64,000 bases of DNA from Aquiluna sp. KACHI24. GTDB taxonomy: Bacteria; Actinomycetota; Actinomycetes; Actinomycetales; Microbacteriaceae. The stretch spans positions 1,240,001-1,304,000 of the forward strand of contig NZ_AP026677.1 of assembly GCF_025997915.1 (NCBI RefSeq), read 5' to 3'. Position numbers and translations under genes: made by a program. Positions 17,078 to 25,583 of this stretch are shown here, in pieces. Within the stretch, counting starts at the first letter, position 1; each line of letters opens with the position of its first letter. The notes under the pieces were generated by a model. It had not been told where the DNA came from. It was given only the letters and a program-made list of their open reading frames with translations, and made no database searches.

Positions 17078-18106
17078 GTGGTTGGAATCATCGAAGTTGC
17101 TCAGCATGCAGGTGTATCTACAGCTACCGTCTCCAGAGCACTAAATGGCAAGAGCCACGTTTCCGCAAAAGCCAGAGAAAAAGTGCTCAAGGCGGCTCAA
17201 GAGCTGGGGTATGTGGCATCCTCATCCGCCTATACCCTGGCGACCGGACGAGCAAAAAACATCGGCGTTGTAATGCCGTTTATTGACCGTTGGTATTTCT
17301 CGTCAGTGTTGGACGGCGCTGTAAATGCCATGGTTTCCAGAGGCTACGATGTAACGCTTTACAATCTCTCGGGCGGAGCTATCAACCGCAAACGTGTGTT
17401 TGAGGATCTTGTTCTTAGAAAGCGAGTCGACGGAGTACTAACCGTCGCCGTCAAGCTCACCGACGAAGAGTTAGCAAAACTGACCGCCCTGCAAAAACCA
17501 ATCGTTGGAATCGGTGGTCCAATACCAGGAGCCAGATCACTTTCGATCGACGATGAAGGTGCTGGACGACTGGCAACCCTGCACCTGCTATCCCTTGGAC
17601 ACACGGAGATCGGCATGATCTCCGGAACCCCAGCTTCAGAAATGGATTTCCACCAGCCCTCGCTTCGTCGCACCGGCTACCAAGAGGCACTACTTGATGC
17701 GAACCTAGATTTCAAACCCGAGTGGCTGGCGGAGACCGACTTCACAGTTGGTGGTGGTTACCACGCGGCCAAGCAGATGCTCGGCGATCCAAGAAGCGCT
17801 CCAACCGCAATCTTCTGCGCATCTGACGAGATGGGCTTTGGAGCAATTCAGGCAGCGCGGGACCTCGGTTACCGAGTGCCACAGGACATCAGCGTCATCG
17901 GTATGGACGGACACCCGCTGGGAAACTTTTACGGGCTCTCAACAATTGATCAAAACCCAAATGCGCAGGGCGCAAAGGGTGCCAACATGCTGGTTGACAT
18001 CTTGGAATCCGGTGATGAAAAGCAACCTGTCAACATCGAGCAACTGACACAGTGGCCAATCGAAATGATGGTTCGCTCCTCAACTGCAAGGCGTGCACGC
18101 GATTAG
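17078..18106 (+). CDS. LacI-family transcriptional regulator (probable maltodextrin regulator)
   Basis: The 342-aa protein has the LacI helix-turn-helix [21 protein letters not shown] at the N-terminus, the hinge [17 protein letters not shown], and a periplasmic-binding-protein-like sensor domain ending [21 protein letters not shown]. The GTG at 17078 is chosen because the helix-turn-helix begins two residues later; the transcript appears leaderless. Operators with the same TGTAAA half-site occur in the mal divergent promoter region 7.5 kb away, making this the likely repressor of the maltodextrin genes. The effector is not known. Confidence 0.9.
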   Translation: MVGIIEVAQHAGVSTATVSRALNGKSHVSAKAREKVLKAAQELGYVASSSAYTLATGRAKNIGVVMPFIDRWYFSSVLDGAVNAMVSRGYDVTLYNLSGGAINRKRVFEDLVLRKRVDGVLTVAVKLTDEELAKLTALQKPIVGIGGPIPGARSLSIDDEGAGRLATLHLLSLGHTEIGMISGTPASEMDFHQPSLRRTGYQEALLDANLDFKPEWLAETDFTVGGGYHAAKQMLGDPRSAPTAIFCASDEMGFGAIQAARDLGYRVPQDISVIGMDGHPLGNFYGLSTIDQNPNAQGAKGANMLVDILESGDEKQPVNIEQLTQWPIEMMVRSSTARRARD

Positions 18107-18109
18107 AAT
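18104..18109 (+). promoter_or_regulatory. -10 element (TAGAAT) of a leaderless promoter for yajQ
   Basis: TAGAAT begins inside the lacI stop-codon region and ends 7 nt before the yajQ ATG at 18117. No Shine-Dalgarno sequence lies between. Confidence 0.5.
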
Positions 18110-18116
18110 TTGCCCC

Positions 18117-18605
18117 ATGGCTGATTCCTCATTCGACATCGTTTCCAAGGTTGACAAGCAAGAGACCGCTAACGCTCTCACTCAGGCTCAAAAGGAAGTT
18201 GAGCAGCGCTATGACTTCAAGGGCACCGACGCCTCCATCGAATTCTCTGGCGAAAAGGTATTGATCAAGGCAAACAGCAAAGATCGCGCTGAGGCAGTTC
18301 TCGATGTGTTCCAAAGCAAACTAGTCAAGCGCGGCATTTCACTCAAGAGCCTTGAGGCTGGAGATCCATACCCATCGGGCAAGGAGTTCCGCATCGAGTG
18401 CTCGATGAAGAATGGCATCGACCAGGAAAACGCCAAGAAGGTTTCCAAGATCATTCGCGACGAGGGTCCAAAGAGCGTGAAGGCTCAGATTCAAGGTGAT
18501 GAGCTTCGCGTGAGCTCAAAGAGTCGTGATGACCTTCAGGAGGTAATTGCACTTTTGAAGGGCAAGGACCTGCCGGTTGATTTGCAATTTGTGAACTACC
18601 GCTAG
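18117..18605 (+). CDS. yajQ: YajQ family nucleotide-binding protein
   Basis: The start is ATG 18117 ([11 protein letters not shown]), the usual N-terminus of the family; the open frame upstream begins inside lacI. The 162-aa length equals the family norm of about 163. It has the two duplicated ferredoxin-like domains and [15 protein letters not shown]. YajQ (DUF520) proteins bind nucleic acids and, in some bacteria, cyclic di-GMP; the role here is not known. Its TAG stop interlocks with the manA stop in the tetranucleotide CTAG (18602-18605). Confidence 0.92.
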   Translation: MADSSFDIVSKVDKQETANALTQAQKEVEQRYDFKGTDASIEFSGEKVLIKANSKDRAEAVLDVFQSKLVKRGISLKSLEAGDPYPSGKEFRIECSMKNGIDQENAKKVSKIIRDEGPKSVKAQIQGDELRVSSKSRDDLQEVIALLKGKDLPVDLQFVNYR

Positions 18606-19681
18606 CCCATAGCCAGGTAGCCCACTCCATTTCCTGCGACCGAGAACAACCTCGCGTCTGCAAAGTAGCAAGCCTCACCACGGCTCAGTGTGAGTAACTC
18701 ATCTTTAGAAGTAGAGATGGTTATTTCACCCTCGGTGCAGACTGCAATTGCACGGCCCTTTAGTTCCAGATCAATAAGCAAACTGCTGGCTGTTGGTCCC
18801 AGTCGGTAAACCTGAAAATCATCCAGCGGAACTTGGAAGTGGGCCAAGCCCTGAGCCAATTGCTTCGGTCTTAGAACTGGGTCAGGTAGCTCTGTGTAGT
18901 CGAGCACCTGCTGAAGTTCTTTGACATCGACATGCTTTGGAGTCAGCCCACCACGCAACACATTGTCGCTTGATGCCATCACCTCAACCCCGAGCCCAAA
19001 AAGGTAAGCGTGAATATTGCCTGCAGGCAGAAACATTGCCTCCCCAGGTTCCAGGGTGACCAGGTTCATAAGAACCGACATCAAAATGCCCTTATCGCCT
19101 GGATACAAATCGAAGAGCTCTTCGATCAAACGAGATCGCTTGCGACCCAGGACCGTTGCGTTCGCAACCAGCTGGGTGACTGCAGTGTCAGTTGACTTAT
19201 AAAGCCAGCTCACTGCACCCTCTAGGCCCATTGATTGATAGTCGCCCCAAAGACCAGCCAGGTGAATGCTGCTTTGCGCAAGGGACTGAAGATCAGGTTC
19301 TAGCTCTCCCCTGGGCCTAAAGCCACACAGCGCCCGGAACTCGGTCAGCGCAATTAGCATCTCGGGCTTGTGATTCGCGTCCGAATAAGACGGGTGGTGC
19401 TGAGCAAACATGGCCTCGGCACGAGCCTTAGTCGGGTGCGCCTGAATCGAAAGTGGAGATTGCGCCGCTAAGAACTTGACCATAAAGCCAAGCTCGCCAA
19501 CTCGGTCACGAAGCGAACCACCCTCGGGATCTTGAATCTGCGCTGGCGAGGTTGGATGGGTGCCAAACCAAACCTCGGCCATGGGTTGGTCATCAAAGGG
19601 GTAACCCAGGTAATCGGGCATCAGGTCTTTTGAACCCCATGCGTAGCGCATGGCCTGATTGGAGATCTTGAAAAGCGTCAT
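18602..19681 (-). CDS. manA: Mannose-6-phosphate isomerase, class I
   Basis: The 359-aa protein matches Man[18 protein letters not shown], zinc-ligand segments [14 protein letters not shown] and [20 protein letters not shown], and the [21 protein letters not shown] segment with zinc His and active-site residues. It converts fructose-6-phosphate and mannose-6-phosphate in the cytoplasm and feeds GDP-mannose and glycan synthesis. It is the last gene of a minus-strand run after fprA and an MFS gene, with a 3-nt gap from the latter. Confidence 0.93.
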   Translation of the reverse strand: MTLFKISNQAMRYAWGSKDLMPDYLGYPFDDQPMAEVWFGTHPTSPAQIQDPEGGSLRDRVGELGFMVKFLAAQSPLSIQAHPTKARAEAMFAQHHPSYSDANHKPEMLIALTEFRALCGFRPRGELEPDLQSLAQSSIHLAGLWGDYQSMGLEGAVSWLYKSTDTAVTQLVANATVLGRKRSRLIEELFDLYPGDKGILMSVLMNLVTLEPGEAMFLPAGNIHAYLFGLGVEVMASSDNVLRGGLTPKHVDVKELQQVLDYTELPDPVLRPKQLAQGLAHFQVPLDDFQVYRLGPTASSLLIDLELKGRAIAVCTEGEITISTSKDELLTLSRGEACYFADARLFSVAGNGVGYLAMG

Positions 19682-19684
19682 TGC

Positions 19685-20953
19685 CTATCGATCTCGCTGT
19701 TCGATGACTATTGAGATCGGTCCAGTCGGTGGAGCCGCGCCCTCCAACTCAGAGACCCTGGCCCGCTTTGCGAAGACGCCCGCAATCACACCCGACCCGA
19801 CTGCCAGCACAATTGGGAAGAAGAAGGCAAGGGATAAACCAACTCCCTCAACCGTTGCTCCCATCAAGGCCTTGGCAAAAATCGCAGTGGTTGAGTTCAT
19901 CAGACCAAGTCGAGAAACTGCCCATGAGGTTGATACCCCTGGGATGTGACCAGCTGCCGAATAGAACGCAGGGCTCACTGGAGATAAACCAAGTCCTGCT
20001 AAGCCCCAGAGAACCACTGTCGCCAAAAGGCCAAGGCCGGAACTAATCTCCGCGAGCATGCCCGAAAAGATCGCAGACAGTGCAAGGGTTATAGCCGCTA
20101 AGAATGAGCCGCGAGAAGCGATGAAGTGTGGGTGATAGGTCTCAGCCAAACGAGTCATGGAGAGTCTGCCAATGATCATGCCAATCATGAATGCCGCAAA
20201 CGGCATGGACCTCAGTGCAACCTCAAGGCTCAACACATCTCGTGCAAAAACCGCAGCCCAGTCGATTACTGCAACCTCGGGGTAGATACCGCAGAACAAA
20301 CCTGCTGCCAATAGCCATAGCTGCTGAGGCATTTGCCAAAAACGACGCTTCACCAGCTGCGCCTTCTCATCGAGGTGACCATCTTCCTCGGGTGATAAAA
20401 GCCACCTGAGCGAAAACTCAAAGACGATCAATGTGACTACTGCGACCACCAGCAGGAACAGTTCAAGGGTCATGAAAACTGTTGAGAGAGCTCCTGTGAT
20501 TGCGGCACCAACGGCACCCAAGCTCCAACCGGCATGCAGTCGACCGATGATGTTCTTGGTGATCTGCTTTTGAACCATGACTGCGTGGGAGTTAACGGAG
20601 ACACCCAGTAGCGACATGAAGAAGTTGAAGCCTGCGTTTAGGAAGAACCAGACCAGCGGATCGTTGCTCCAAGCCAGCGATACCAGCATCAGCAGTCCGC
20701 CGTAGTTTGCAAATCTAATTATGGTTCTGGAGCCAAAACGCATCATCAGTCTTGACGCGAAGAACAGTGGGGTGATGGATCCGATTACACCGAAGCCAAT
20801 GATGGTGCCCCAGGTGGCGAAGGAAACATCCAGTCGATCAATGTACTCCGGAACCCAGGCGACTGAAGCCAAAGCGGCGTGACCCATGAAGACAAAGACC
20901 GCCAACATTGCGATCTGAGCCTTGCGTAGCCTGGCTCCAGATAGGCGTTGCAA
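19685..20953 (-). CDS. MFS transporter
   Basis: The 422-aa protein has about 12 predicted membrane helices, with the helix 2-3 region reading GSITPLFFASRLMMRFGSRT. It starts at TTG 20953, 4 nt after the fprA stop. It belongs to the broad MFS group that includes sugar and organic-acid carriers. The location before manA could hint at a sugar substrate, but this is weak. No family-specific motif was recognised. Confidence 0.8.
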   Translation of the reverse strand: MQRLSGARLRKAQIAMLAVFVFMGHAALASVAWVPEYIDRLDVSFATWGTIIGFGVIGSITPLFFASRLMMRFGSRTIIRFANYGGLLMLVSLAWSNDPLVWFFLNAGFNFFMSLLGVSVNSHAVMVQKQITKNIIGRLHAGWSLGAVGAAITGALSTVFMTLELFLLVVAVVTLIVFEFSLRWLLSPEEDGHLDEKAQLVKRRFWQMPQQLWLLAAGLFCGIYPEVAVIDWAAVFARDVLSLEVALRSMPFAAFMIGMIIGRLSMTRLAETYHPHFIASRGSFLAAITLALSAIFSGMLAEISSGLGLLATVVLWGLAGLGLSPVSPAFYSAAGHIPGVSTSWAVSRLGLMNSTTAIFAKALMGATVEGVGLSLAFFFPIVLAVGSGVIAGVFAKRARVSELEGAAPPTGPISIVIEQRDR

Positions 20954-20957
20954 CTAA

Positions 20958-22310
20958 CTACTCACCCTTCGAGATCGCAACCATCTGCGATCTATCGAAA
21001 AGCTTAATTCTTTCGCGTCCCTCTGCCTCGCCAAGCGAACGTTCGTTGGCATCAATCTTTAGCCAAGCTGGCCAACCCACGTAATCAACGCCCTTTTGCT
21101 CCAAGGTCGCCACCACGTCGGCCTCGCCAGGCTTGGATGGGTTCCACCACAGCGCACGATCGGCAATCACGTGACCAATAGTTTCAATTGCATCTGCTTT
21201 GGTGTGGCCAATCAAACCGATTGGTCCGCGCTTGATCCAACCGGTGCAGTAAACCCCTGGGATCTGCTCGCCTGAATCGCTTAGTACGCGACCCTCTGAG
21301 TTTTTGATTACTCCATTTTTGGAGTCAAATGGAATTTCATCAAGCGCTGAGCCAAAGTAGCCAACGGCTCGGTAAACCGCCTGCACCGGGTAGGTGACAA
21401 ACTCACCGGTTGGCTTTACGTTTCCAGTGCCATCCAACTCGGTGCGCTCGACCTTGAGAGCTGCGACCTTGCCGTCTTCCCCGATTACCTCAACAGGTGC
21501 CGAGAAGAAGTGCAGGTGGAGCCTGCGCTCCTCGTGAGCCTGTGGGTTTTCACGCAGATCTTCGAGGGTCTTGACCATGACTCGAACCTGGTTATTGGAG
21601 TCAATGGCCGCTTGGGAGCCGTCGTCGTATTTAAAGTCCTCGTCATAAACAATTGACTGCACGCCCTCAACGTGGAGTGCCTCGCGAAGCTCTAGCGGGG
21701 AGAACTTAACCTGAGCTGGACCACGACGACCAAAGACGTGAACATCGGTGACCGGCGAAGCCTTAAGCCCCTGGTAGACGTGGTCGGGAATATCAGTCGA
21801 GAGCAGATCGTCCGGACGTTTGATTAGCATGCGAGCAACATCGAGAGCTACGTTGCCGTTACCGATAACCGCAATCTCCTTGGCGTTCAGTGGCCAAGTC
21901 AGCGGAAAGTCAGGGTGCGCGTCATACCAGTTCACAAAGTCAGCGGCACCGTAGGAACCATCCAGGTCGATGCCTGGGATGTTTAGATCGGCATCCTTGA
22001 TAGCGCCGGTCGCAAAGATAACTGCGTTGTAGTGCTCTTTGAGTTCATCAAGGGTGATGTCGGTGCCGTACTTCACATTGCCAAAAAAGCGAATGTCGCC
22101 CCGGTCCAAGACCTCGTAGAGTGCACGAATGATGCCCTTGATTCTTGGGTGGTCAGGTGCAACGCCGTAGCGAACCAATCCGTATGGTGCAGGCAATAGA
22201 TCAAAGAGGTCAATGGAAACTTCAAAATCTCCCTCAGCCTTCAGAATCAGATCCGACGCATAGATTCCAGCTGGGCCAGCACCAACCACCGCAAGTCTTA
22301 GCTTTGACAC
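20958..22310 (-). CDS. fprA: FAD-dependent ferredoxin-NADP reductase (FprA/adrenodoxin reductase type)
   Basis: The 450-aa protein begins with the FAD-binding motif VVGAGPAGIYASDLIL and LFDLLPAPYGLVRYGVAPDHP, diagnostic for this family. The NADP-binding motif VIGNGNVALDVARML follows, with the C-terminal YCTGWIKRGPIGLIGHTKADA. It passes electrons between NADPH and ferredoxin. It starts at GTG 22310 after AGGGAAG, 15 nt after the prenyl synthase gene. Confidence 0.93.
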   Translation of the reverse strand: MSKLRLAVVGAGPAGIYASDLILKAEGDFEVSIDLFDLLPAPYGLVRYGVAPDHPRIKGIIRALYEVLDRGDIRFFGNVKYGTDITLDELKEHYNAVIFATGAIKDADLNIPGIDLDGSYGAADFVNWYDAHPDFPLTWPLNAKEIAVIGNGNVALDVARMLIKRPDDLLSTDIPDHVYQGLKASPVTDVHVFGRRGPAQVKFSPLELREALHVEGVQSIVYDEDFKYDDGSQAAIDSNNQVRVMVKTLEDLRENPQAHEERRLHLHFFSAPVEVIGEDGKVAALKVERTELDGTGNVKPTGEFVTYPVQAVYRAVGYFGSALDEIPFDSKNGVIKNSEGRVLSDSGEQIPGVYCTGWIKRGPIGLIGHTKADAIETIGHVIADRALWWNPSKPGEADVVATLEQKGVDYVGWPAWLKIDANERSLGEAEGRERIKLFDRSQMVAISKGE

Positions 22311-22325
22311 TTGTAACTTCCCTAC

Positions 22326-23321
22326 TTATCCCTTGCGGTCAACAACCGCATTTGCAAAAGCAATCAGCGCATCACGAACACTGCCAGCAGGCAGCTGCGA
22401 CACCGCTTCAATTGCGCTTTCTCCCCAGCGCACAGTCTCGGCTCTGGCCTGTGCCATAACCGGGTGGGCACGAAGCTCGGCCAAAACTGATGCCAACTCA
22501 GGCTCCTCAAGACCACCGGTGATCTTGGCGTGAAGATCCCTTGAAGCCTGGTCTTTGTACTTGGAAAGTAACAGCACCGGAAGCGTTGGAACTCCCGCTA
22601 GCAGGTCAGTACCGGCAACCTTGCCGGATTGCTCCTTGGTGGATTCAATGTCGATCAGGTCATCCACCAATTGGAAGGCAACACCGATCCGCTCACCGAA
22701 TAGCTGCAGTGGTTCCTGTAAGGACTTGTCGGCACCAGAAAGCAATGCGCCAAGTCTTGCGGAGAGTGCAATCAAAGAACCGGTCTTGTCTCGCAATACC
22801 TCTAGGTAGTGCTCGAGTGGGTCTTGACCCTCAGCTGGACCAATGGTTTCGTGAAGCTGACCGAGCACGAGCTGTTCGAATACCTTTGCCTGCAGCTTGA
22901 GAGCCTCTTCACCCAAACCAGAAACAATGTTGGAGGCGCGGGCGAAGAGAAGGTCACCGGTCAAAATTGCAACGTTGTTGCCCCAAACAATATGGGCCGA
23001 GTCAACACCGCGACGTTTTGAAGCCTGATCCATGACGTCATCGTGATACAAGGTGGCCAGGTGGGTGATTTCCATCACAACAGCGGCGTCTAAAACATCA
23101 GGCTGGTTGGGATCGCCAAGCTCTGCGGTCAACAGCAATAGCACCGGACGAAGCCTCTTGCCACCAGCTCTTGCCAGGTGAGAGGCCATCGATTCGACCA
23201 TGGAGTCGGTGTGCTTGGTGGCGTCAATCAGCTTTTGCTCAACGATCTCCATGCGAGCTTCAATGTTGGCAAGCAGCTTGCGGTCACTCACCAGTCGCAA
23301 CTGAGATGGCAGCTTGATCAT
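22326..23321 (-). CDS. Polyprenyl diphosphate synthase (menaquinone side chain)
   Basis: The 331-aa trans-prenyltransferase has the first Asp-rich motif in LYHDDVMDQASKRRG, the second in FQLVDDLIDIES, and the GGKRLRPVLLLL entry. It builds the all-trans prenyl diphosphate tail joined to DHNA by MenA. Chain length (hepta- to nonaprenyl) cannot be read reliably. It overlaps menG by 4 nt (ATGA), so quinone tail synthesis and the final methylation are translationally coupled. Confidence 0.9.
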   Translation of the reverse strand: MIKLPSQLRLVSDRKLLANIEARMEIVEQKLIDATKHTDSMVESMASHLARAGGKRLRPVLLLLTAELGDPNQPDVLDAAVVMEITHLATLYHDDVMDQASKRRGVDSAHIVWGNNVAILTGDLLFARASNIVSGLGEEALKLQAKVFEQLVLGQLHETIGPAEGQDPLEHYLEVLRDKTGSLIALSARLGALLSGADKSLQEPLQLFGERIGVAFQLVDDLIDIESTKEQSGKVAGTDLLAGVPTLPVLLLSKYKDQASRDLHAKITGGLEEPELASVLAELRAHPVMAQARAETVRWGESAIEAVSQLPAGSVRDALIAFANAVVDRKG

Positions 23322-24007
23322 GGCTTTACCGCCGTGTGCAATGCAACGATGCCCAAACTCAGGTTTCTAAACTTCACGTCTTTAAATCCAGCCTTTTCGA
23401 TATCCCTAGCCAGACTCTTTTGATCGGGCCATGCCTCAATAGATTCAGCTAGATAGTCATAGGCTTCTGGGCTCTTGCTAAACAGTGCTGAGAACTTAGG
23501 CAGGATGTGCTTTAGGTAGAAGCGATAAAACGGGCCAAATACTCCCGAGACTTTCGAAAATTCGCAAATTACCAGTCGACCGCCCGGTTTCAGCACCTTC
23601 AAGAACTCTCCCAGGGCAATCCTGTGGTCCTGAACATTTCGAAGCCCAAAGCTCATTGTGACAACATCAAACTCCGCGGCCTGGAAAGGGAGCTTCATCG
23701 CATCGGCAAATGCAAACTCAAGTTTTGGATACCGCTTCTTTCCCTCTTCGAGCATGCCCTTTGAAAAGTCTGCGGCCACTACGGTCACGCCTGGCTTTAG
23801 CAAAGCCATCGAACTGGTGCCGGTGCCGGCGGCGATGTCAAGAATGCGCTCGCCTGACTTCGGGGATATTGCCTTGCGAACTGCACCGCGCCAGAGCCTA
23901 GCCTGACCAAAAGATAGAAGGTCATTGGTCTTGTCATACGAGTGTGCGACCGAATCGAACATAGCCGAAACCGCCTCAGGAGATTTGGAGAGGTCGGCTT
24001 TAGTCAC
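23318..24007 (-). CDS. menG: Demethylmenaquinone methyltransferase
   Basis: The 229-aa UbiE/MenG-type SAM methyltransferase has AVSAMFDSVAHSYDKTNDLLS, SAM motif I ILDIAAGTGTSSMALL, and FAFADAMKLPFQAAEFDVVT followed by MSFGLRNVQDH. It performs the last C-methylation of menaquinone. GTG at 24007 is preceded by TCAGGG and TAGACT, a -10 hexamer 6 nt away that overlaps the stop of the upstream small gene, so it may have its own leaderless promoter inside the operon. Confidence 0.93.
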   Translation of the reverse strand: MTKADLSKSPEAVSAMFDSVAHSYDKTNDLLSFGQARLWRGAVRKAISPKSGERILDIAAGTGTSSMALLKPGVTVVAADFSKGMLEEGKKRYPKLEFAFADAMKLPFQAAEFDVVTMSFGLRNVQDHRIALGEFLKVLKPGGRLVICEFSKVSGVFGPFYRFYLKHILPKFSALFSKSPEAYDYLAESIEAWPDQKSLARDIEKAGFKDVKFRNLSLGIVALHTAVKP

Positions 24008-24013
24008 CCCTGA

Positions 24014-24019
24014 AGTCTA
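24014..24019 (-). promoter_or_regulatory. -10 element (TAGACT) upstream of menG
   Basis: TAGACT lies 6 nt before the menG GTG and overlaps the TAG stop of the preceding small membrane protein gene. Confidence 0.5.
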
Positions 24020-24319
24020 ATCGGGCTGGGACTCTTTCGCTCCCTGAGCCAGGGTGTAGATGACCAGTGCGACTGAGCCAAGACCCAGAGCAACTACCAG
24101 TGGGGTGGTTGCGTTCACAAATTTGTCTGCGGGGGTCAGGGTAGAGATTTCAATCTTGCTCAGATCGATGGGGTCTTGGGCATGCGGGTCAATCATGGTG
24201 CCCACCTCAGCGGGTGGAATCACGCTCTCGCGGTCATCTTGGTCAGCATGGGCTGCGGTAGATCCAACGAGCGGGAGCAGCAAAAGGCCTAGGGCAGTTA
24301 GTTTTACTCGCACCATCAC
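24017..24319 (-). CDS. Small secreted or membrane protein of unknown function
   Basis: The product of about 98-100 aa has an N-terminal signal peptide (VKLTALGLLLLPLVGSTAAHA), a short acidic extracellular part, and one C-terminal membrane helix (TPLVVALGLGSVALVIYTLA) with a short tail. An AAGGAG sequence precedes three possible starts (GTG 24319, ATG 24316, GTG 24313); the last has the best spacing. It lies between menF (divergent) and menG, so a link to respiration is possible but not shown. I do not recognise the family. Confidence 0.65.
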   Translation of the reverse strand: MMVRVKLTALGLLLLPLVGSTAAHADQDDRESVIPPAEVGTMIDPHAQDPIDLSKIEISTLTPADKFVNATTPLVVALGLGSVALVIYTLAQGAKESQPD

Positions 24320-24395
24320 TCCTTTTAGACTTCCTAAAGAATAAGCAGGCTTCCTGAATGGTTGCTACATGTGCTTATAAAAACTAAGGATTCCA

Positions 24396-25583
24396 ATGGC
24401 GCTAAAGGTTCGCTCTTTCTTTGCGCCAGCCGCACCGGTTGAAAACCCAGATCAGGTCTTTTTGCGCCAGGGCACCGAGATGTACGGTGAGGGTGTAGCC
24501 CTTAGAGTCTCTGCCCGCGGCACGAACAGAATCTCTGAGCTCTCTTCGCAATTTCAGAAAATTGCCGCCGAGTCTGAAATTCAAGATGATGTTCGGCTAG
24601 CGGGTAGTGGACTGTTTGGTTTTGTGAGCATCACCTTTGCAGCCGATAGCGAGTTCGAATCTGCGGTTGTAATCCCAGCAAAACTAACCGTGATTCGAGA
24701 TGGCGTGAGTTTTGTCACCGAAATTTCTGAGGTGCCGGAGAAGCCGCTAAAAAAGACTCCGAGTGGGGTGTTTTTGCAGGGTGACCAGAGTGCAACTGGT
24801 TTTATCGAGGCAACCAAGACCGCGATCGCAAGAATCAATGAGTCCGCGCTAGAAAAGGTTGTGCTGGCGAGAGACCTGGTAATGCCGCTAAGTGGTGAAC
24901 CCGATCTGCAACCTGCCATCCAAAGGCTTTACGCAAGATATCCGCACTGCTGGACCTACCTGGTTGAGGACAACTTTGGTGCATCCCCGGAGCTACTTCT
25001 CAGAGCGGAAACAGGAGAGGTATCGGCAAGAGTCTTGGCGGGAACCGCGGGCCGTGGCACCGACCCCGATGTTGACCGCGCTATCGCCGAGGGCCTTAAG
25101 CACTCGACCAAGAATCAACACGAGCACAAATTTGCCGTTGAGTCTTTGGTGCAAACCCTCAGTAGCGTTTGCGAAAACCTGGAAACCGATGAAGAGCCTT
25201 TTTCTCTCGCACTACCCGATCTTTGGCACCTCGCGACCGATGTGCGCGGCAGGCTGAAATCAAACGTCACGCTGCTCGATGCGGTCGAGCTTTTGCACCC
25301 AACCGCTGCGGTTGCAGGCACCCCTAGACTTCCAGCCCAAGCCCTAATTTCCGAACTCGAACCATTCGATCGCGGTGGCTATGCGGGACCGGTTGGTTGG
25401 ATCACAGCAGATGGCAGCGGTGAGTTAGCAATCGCGTTGCGAGGTGGTCGCATTGAGCGCGAGCCAGCGCTTCAGATTCGTGCATTTGCCGGTTGCGGCA
25501 TAGTTGCGGAGAGTGACCCTGAAGCCGAGCTAGCTGAGACAGAGTTGAAGTTCAAGGCCGTCCGCTACGCCTTCGGAAGTTAG
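24396..25583 (+). CDS. menF: Isochorismate synthase (menaquinone pathway)
   Basis: The 395-aa chorismate-utilising enzyme has EKVVLARDLVMPL, SPELLLRAETGEVSARVLAGT-type core, HLATDVRGRLK, HPTAAVAGTP and the C-terminal RAFAGCGIVAESDPEAELAET. It converts chorismate to isochorismate, the first menaquinone step. AAGGA lies 5 nt before the ATG at 24396. The stop interlocks with the convergent menD stop (TTAG, 25580-25583). Confidence 0.92.
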   Translation: MALKVRSFFAPAAPVENPDQVFLRQGTEMYGEGVALRVSARGTNRISELSSQFQKIAAESEIQDDVRLAGSGLFGFVSITFAADSEFESAVVIPAKLTVIRDGVSFVTEISEVPEKPLKKTPSGVFLQGDQSATGFIEATKTAIARINESALEKVVLARDLVMPLSGEPDLQPAIQRLYARYPHCWTYLVEDNFGASPELLLRAETGEVSARVLAGTAGRGTDPDVDRAIAEGLKHSTKNQHEHKFAVESLVQTLSSVCENLETDEEPFSLALPDLWHLATDVRGRLKSNVTLLDAVELLHPTAAVAGTPRLPAQALISELEPFDRGGYAGPVGWITADGSGELAIALRGGRIEREPALQIRAFAGCGIVAESDPEAELAETELKFKAVRYAFGS

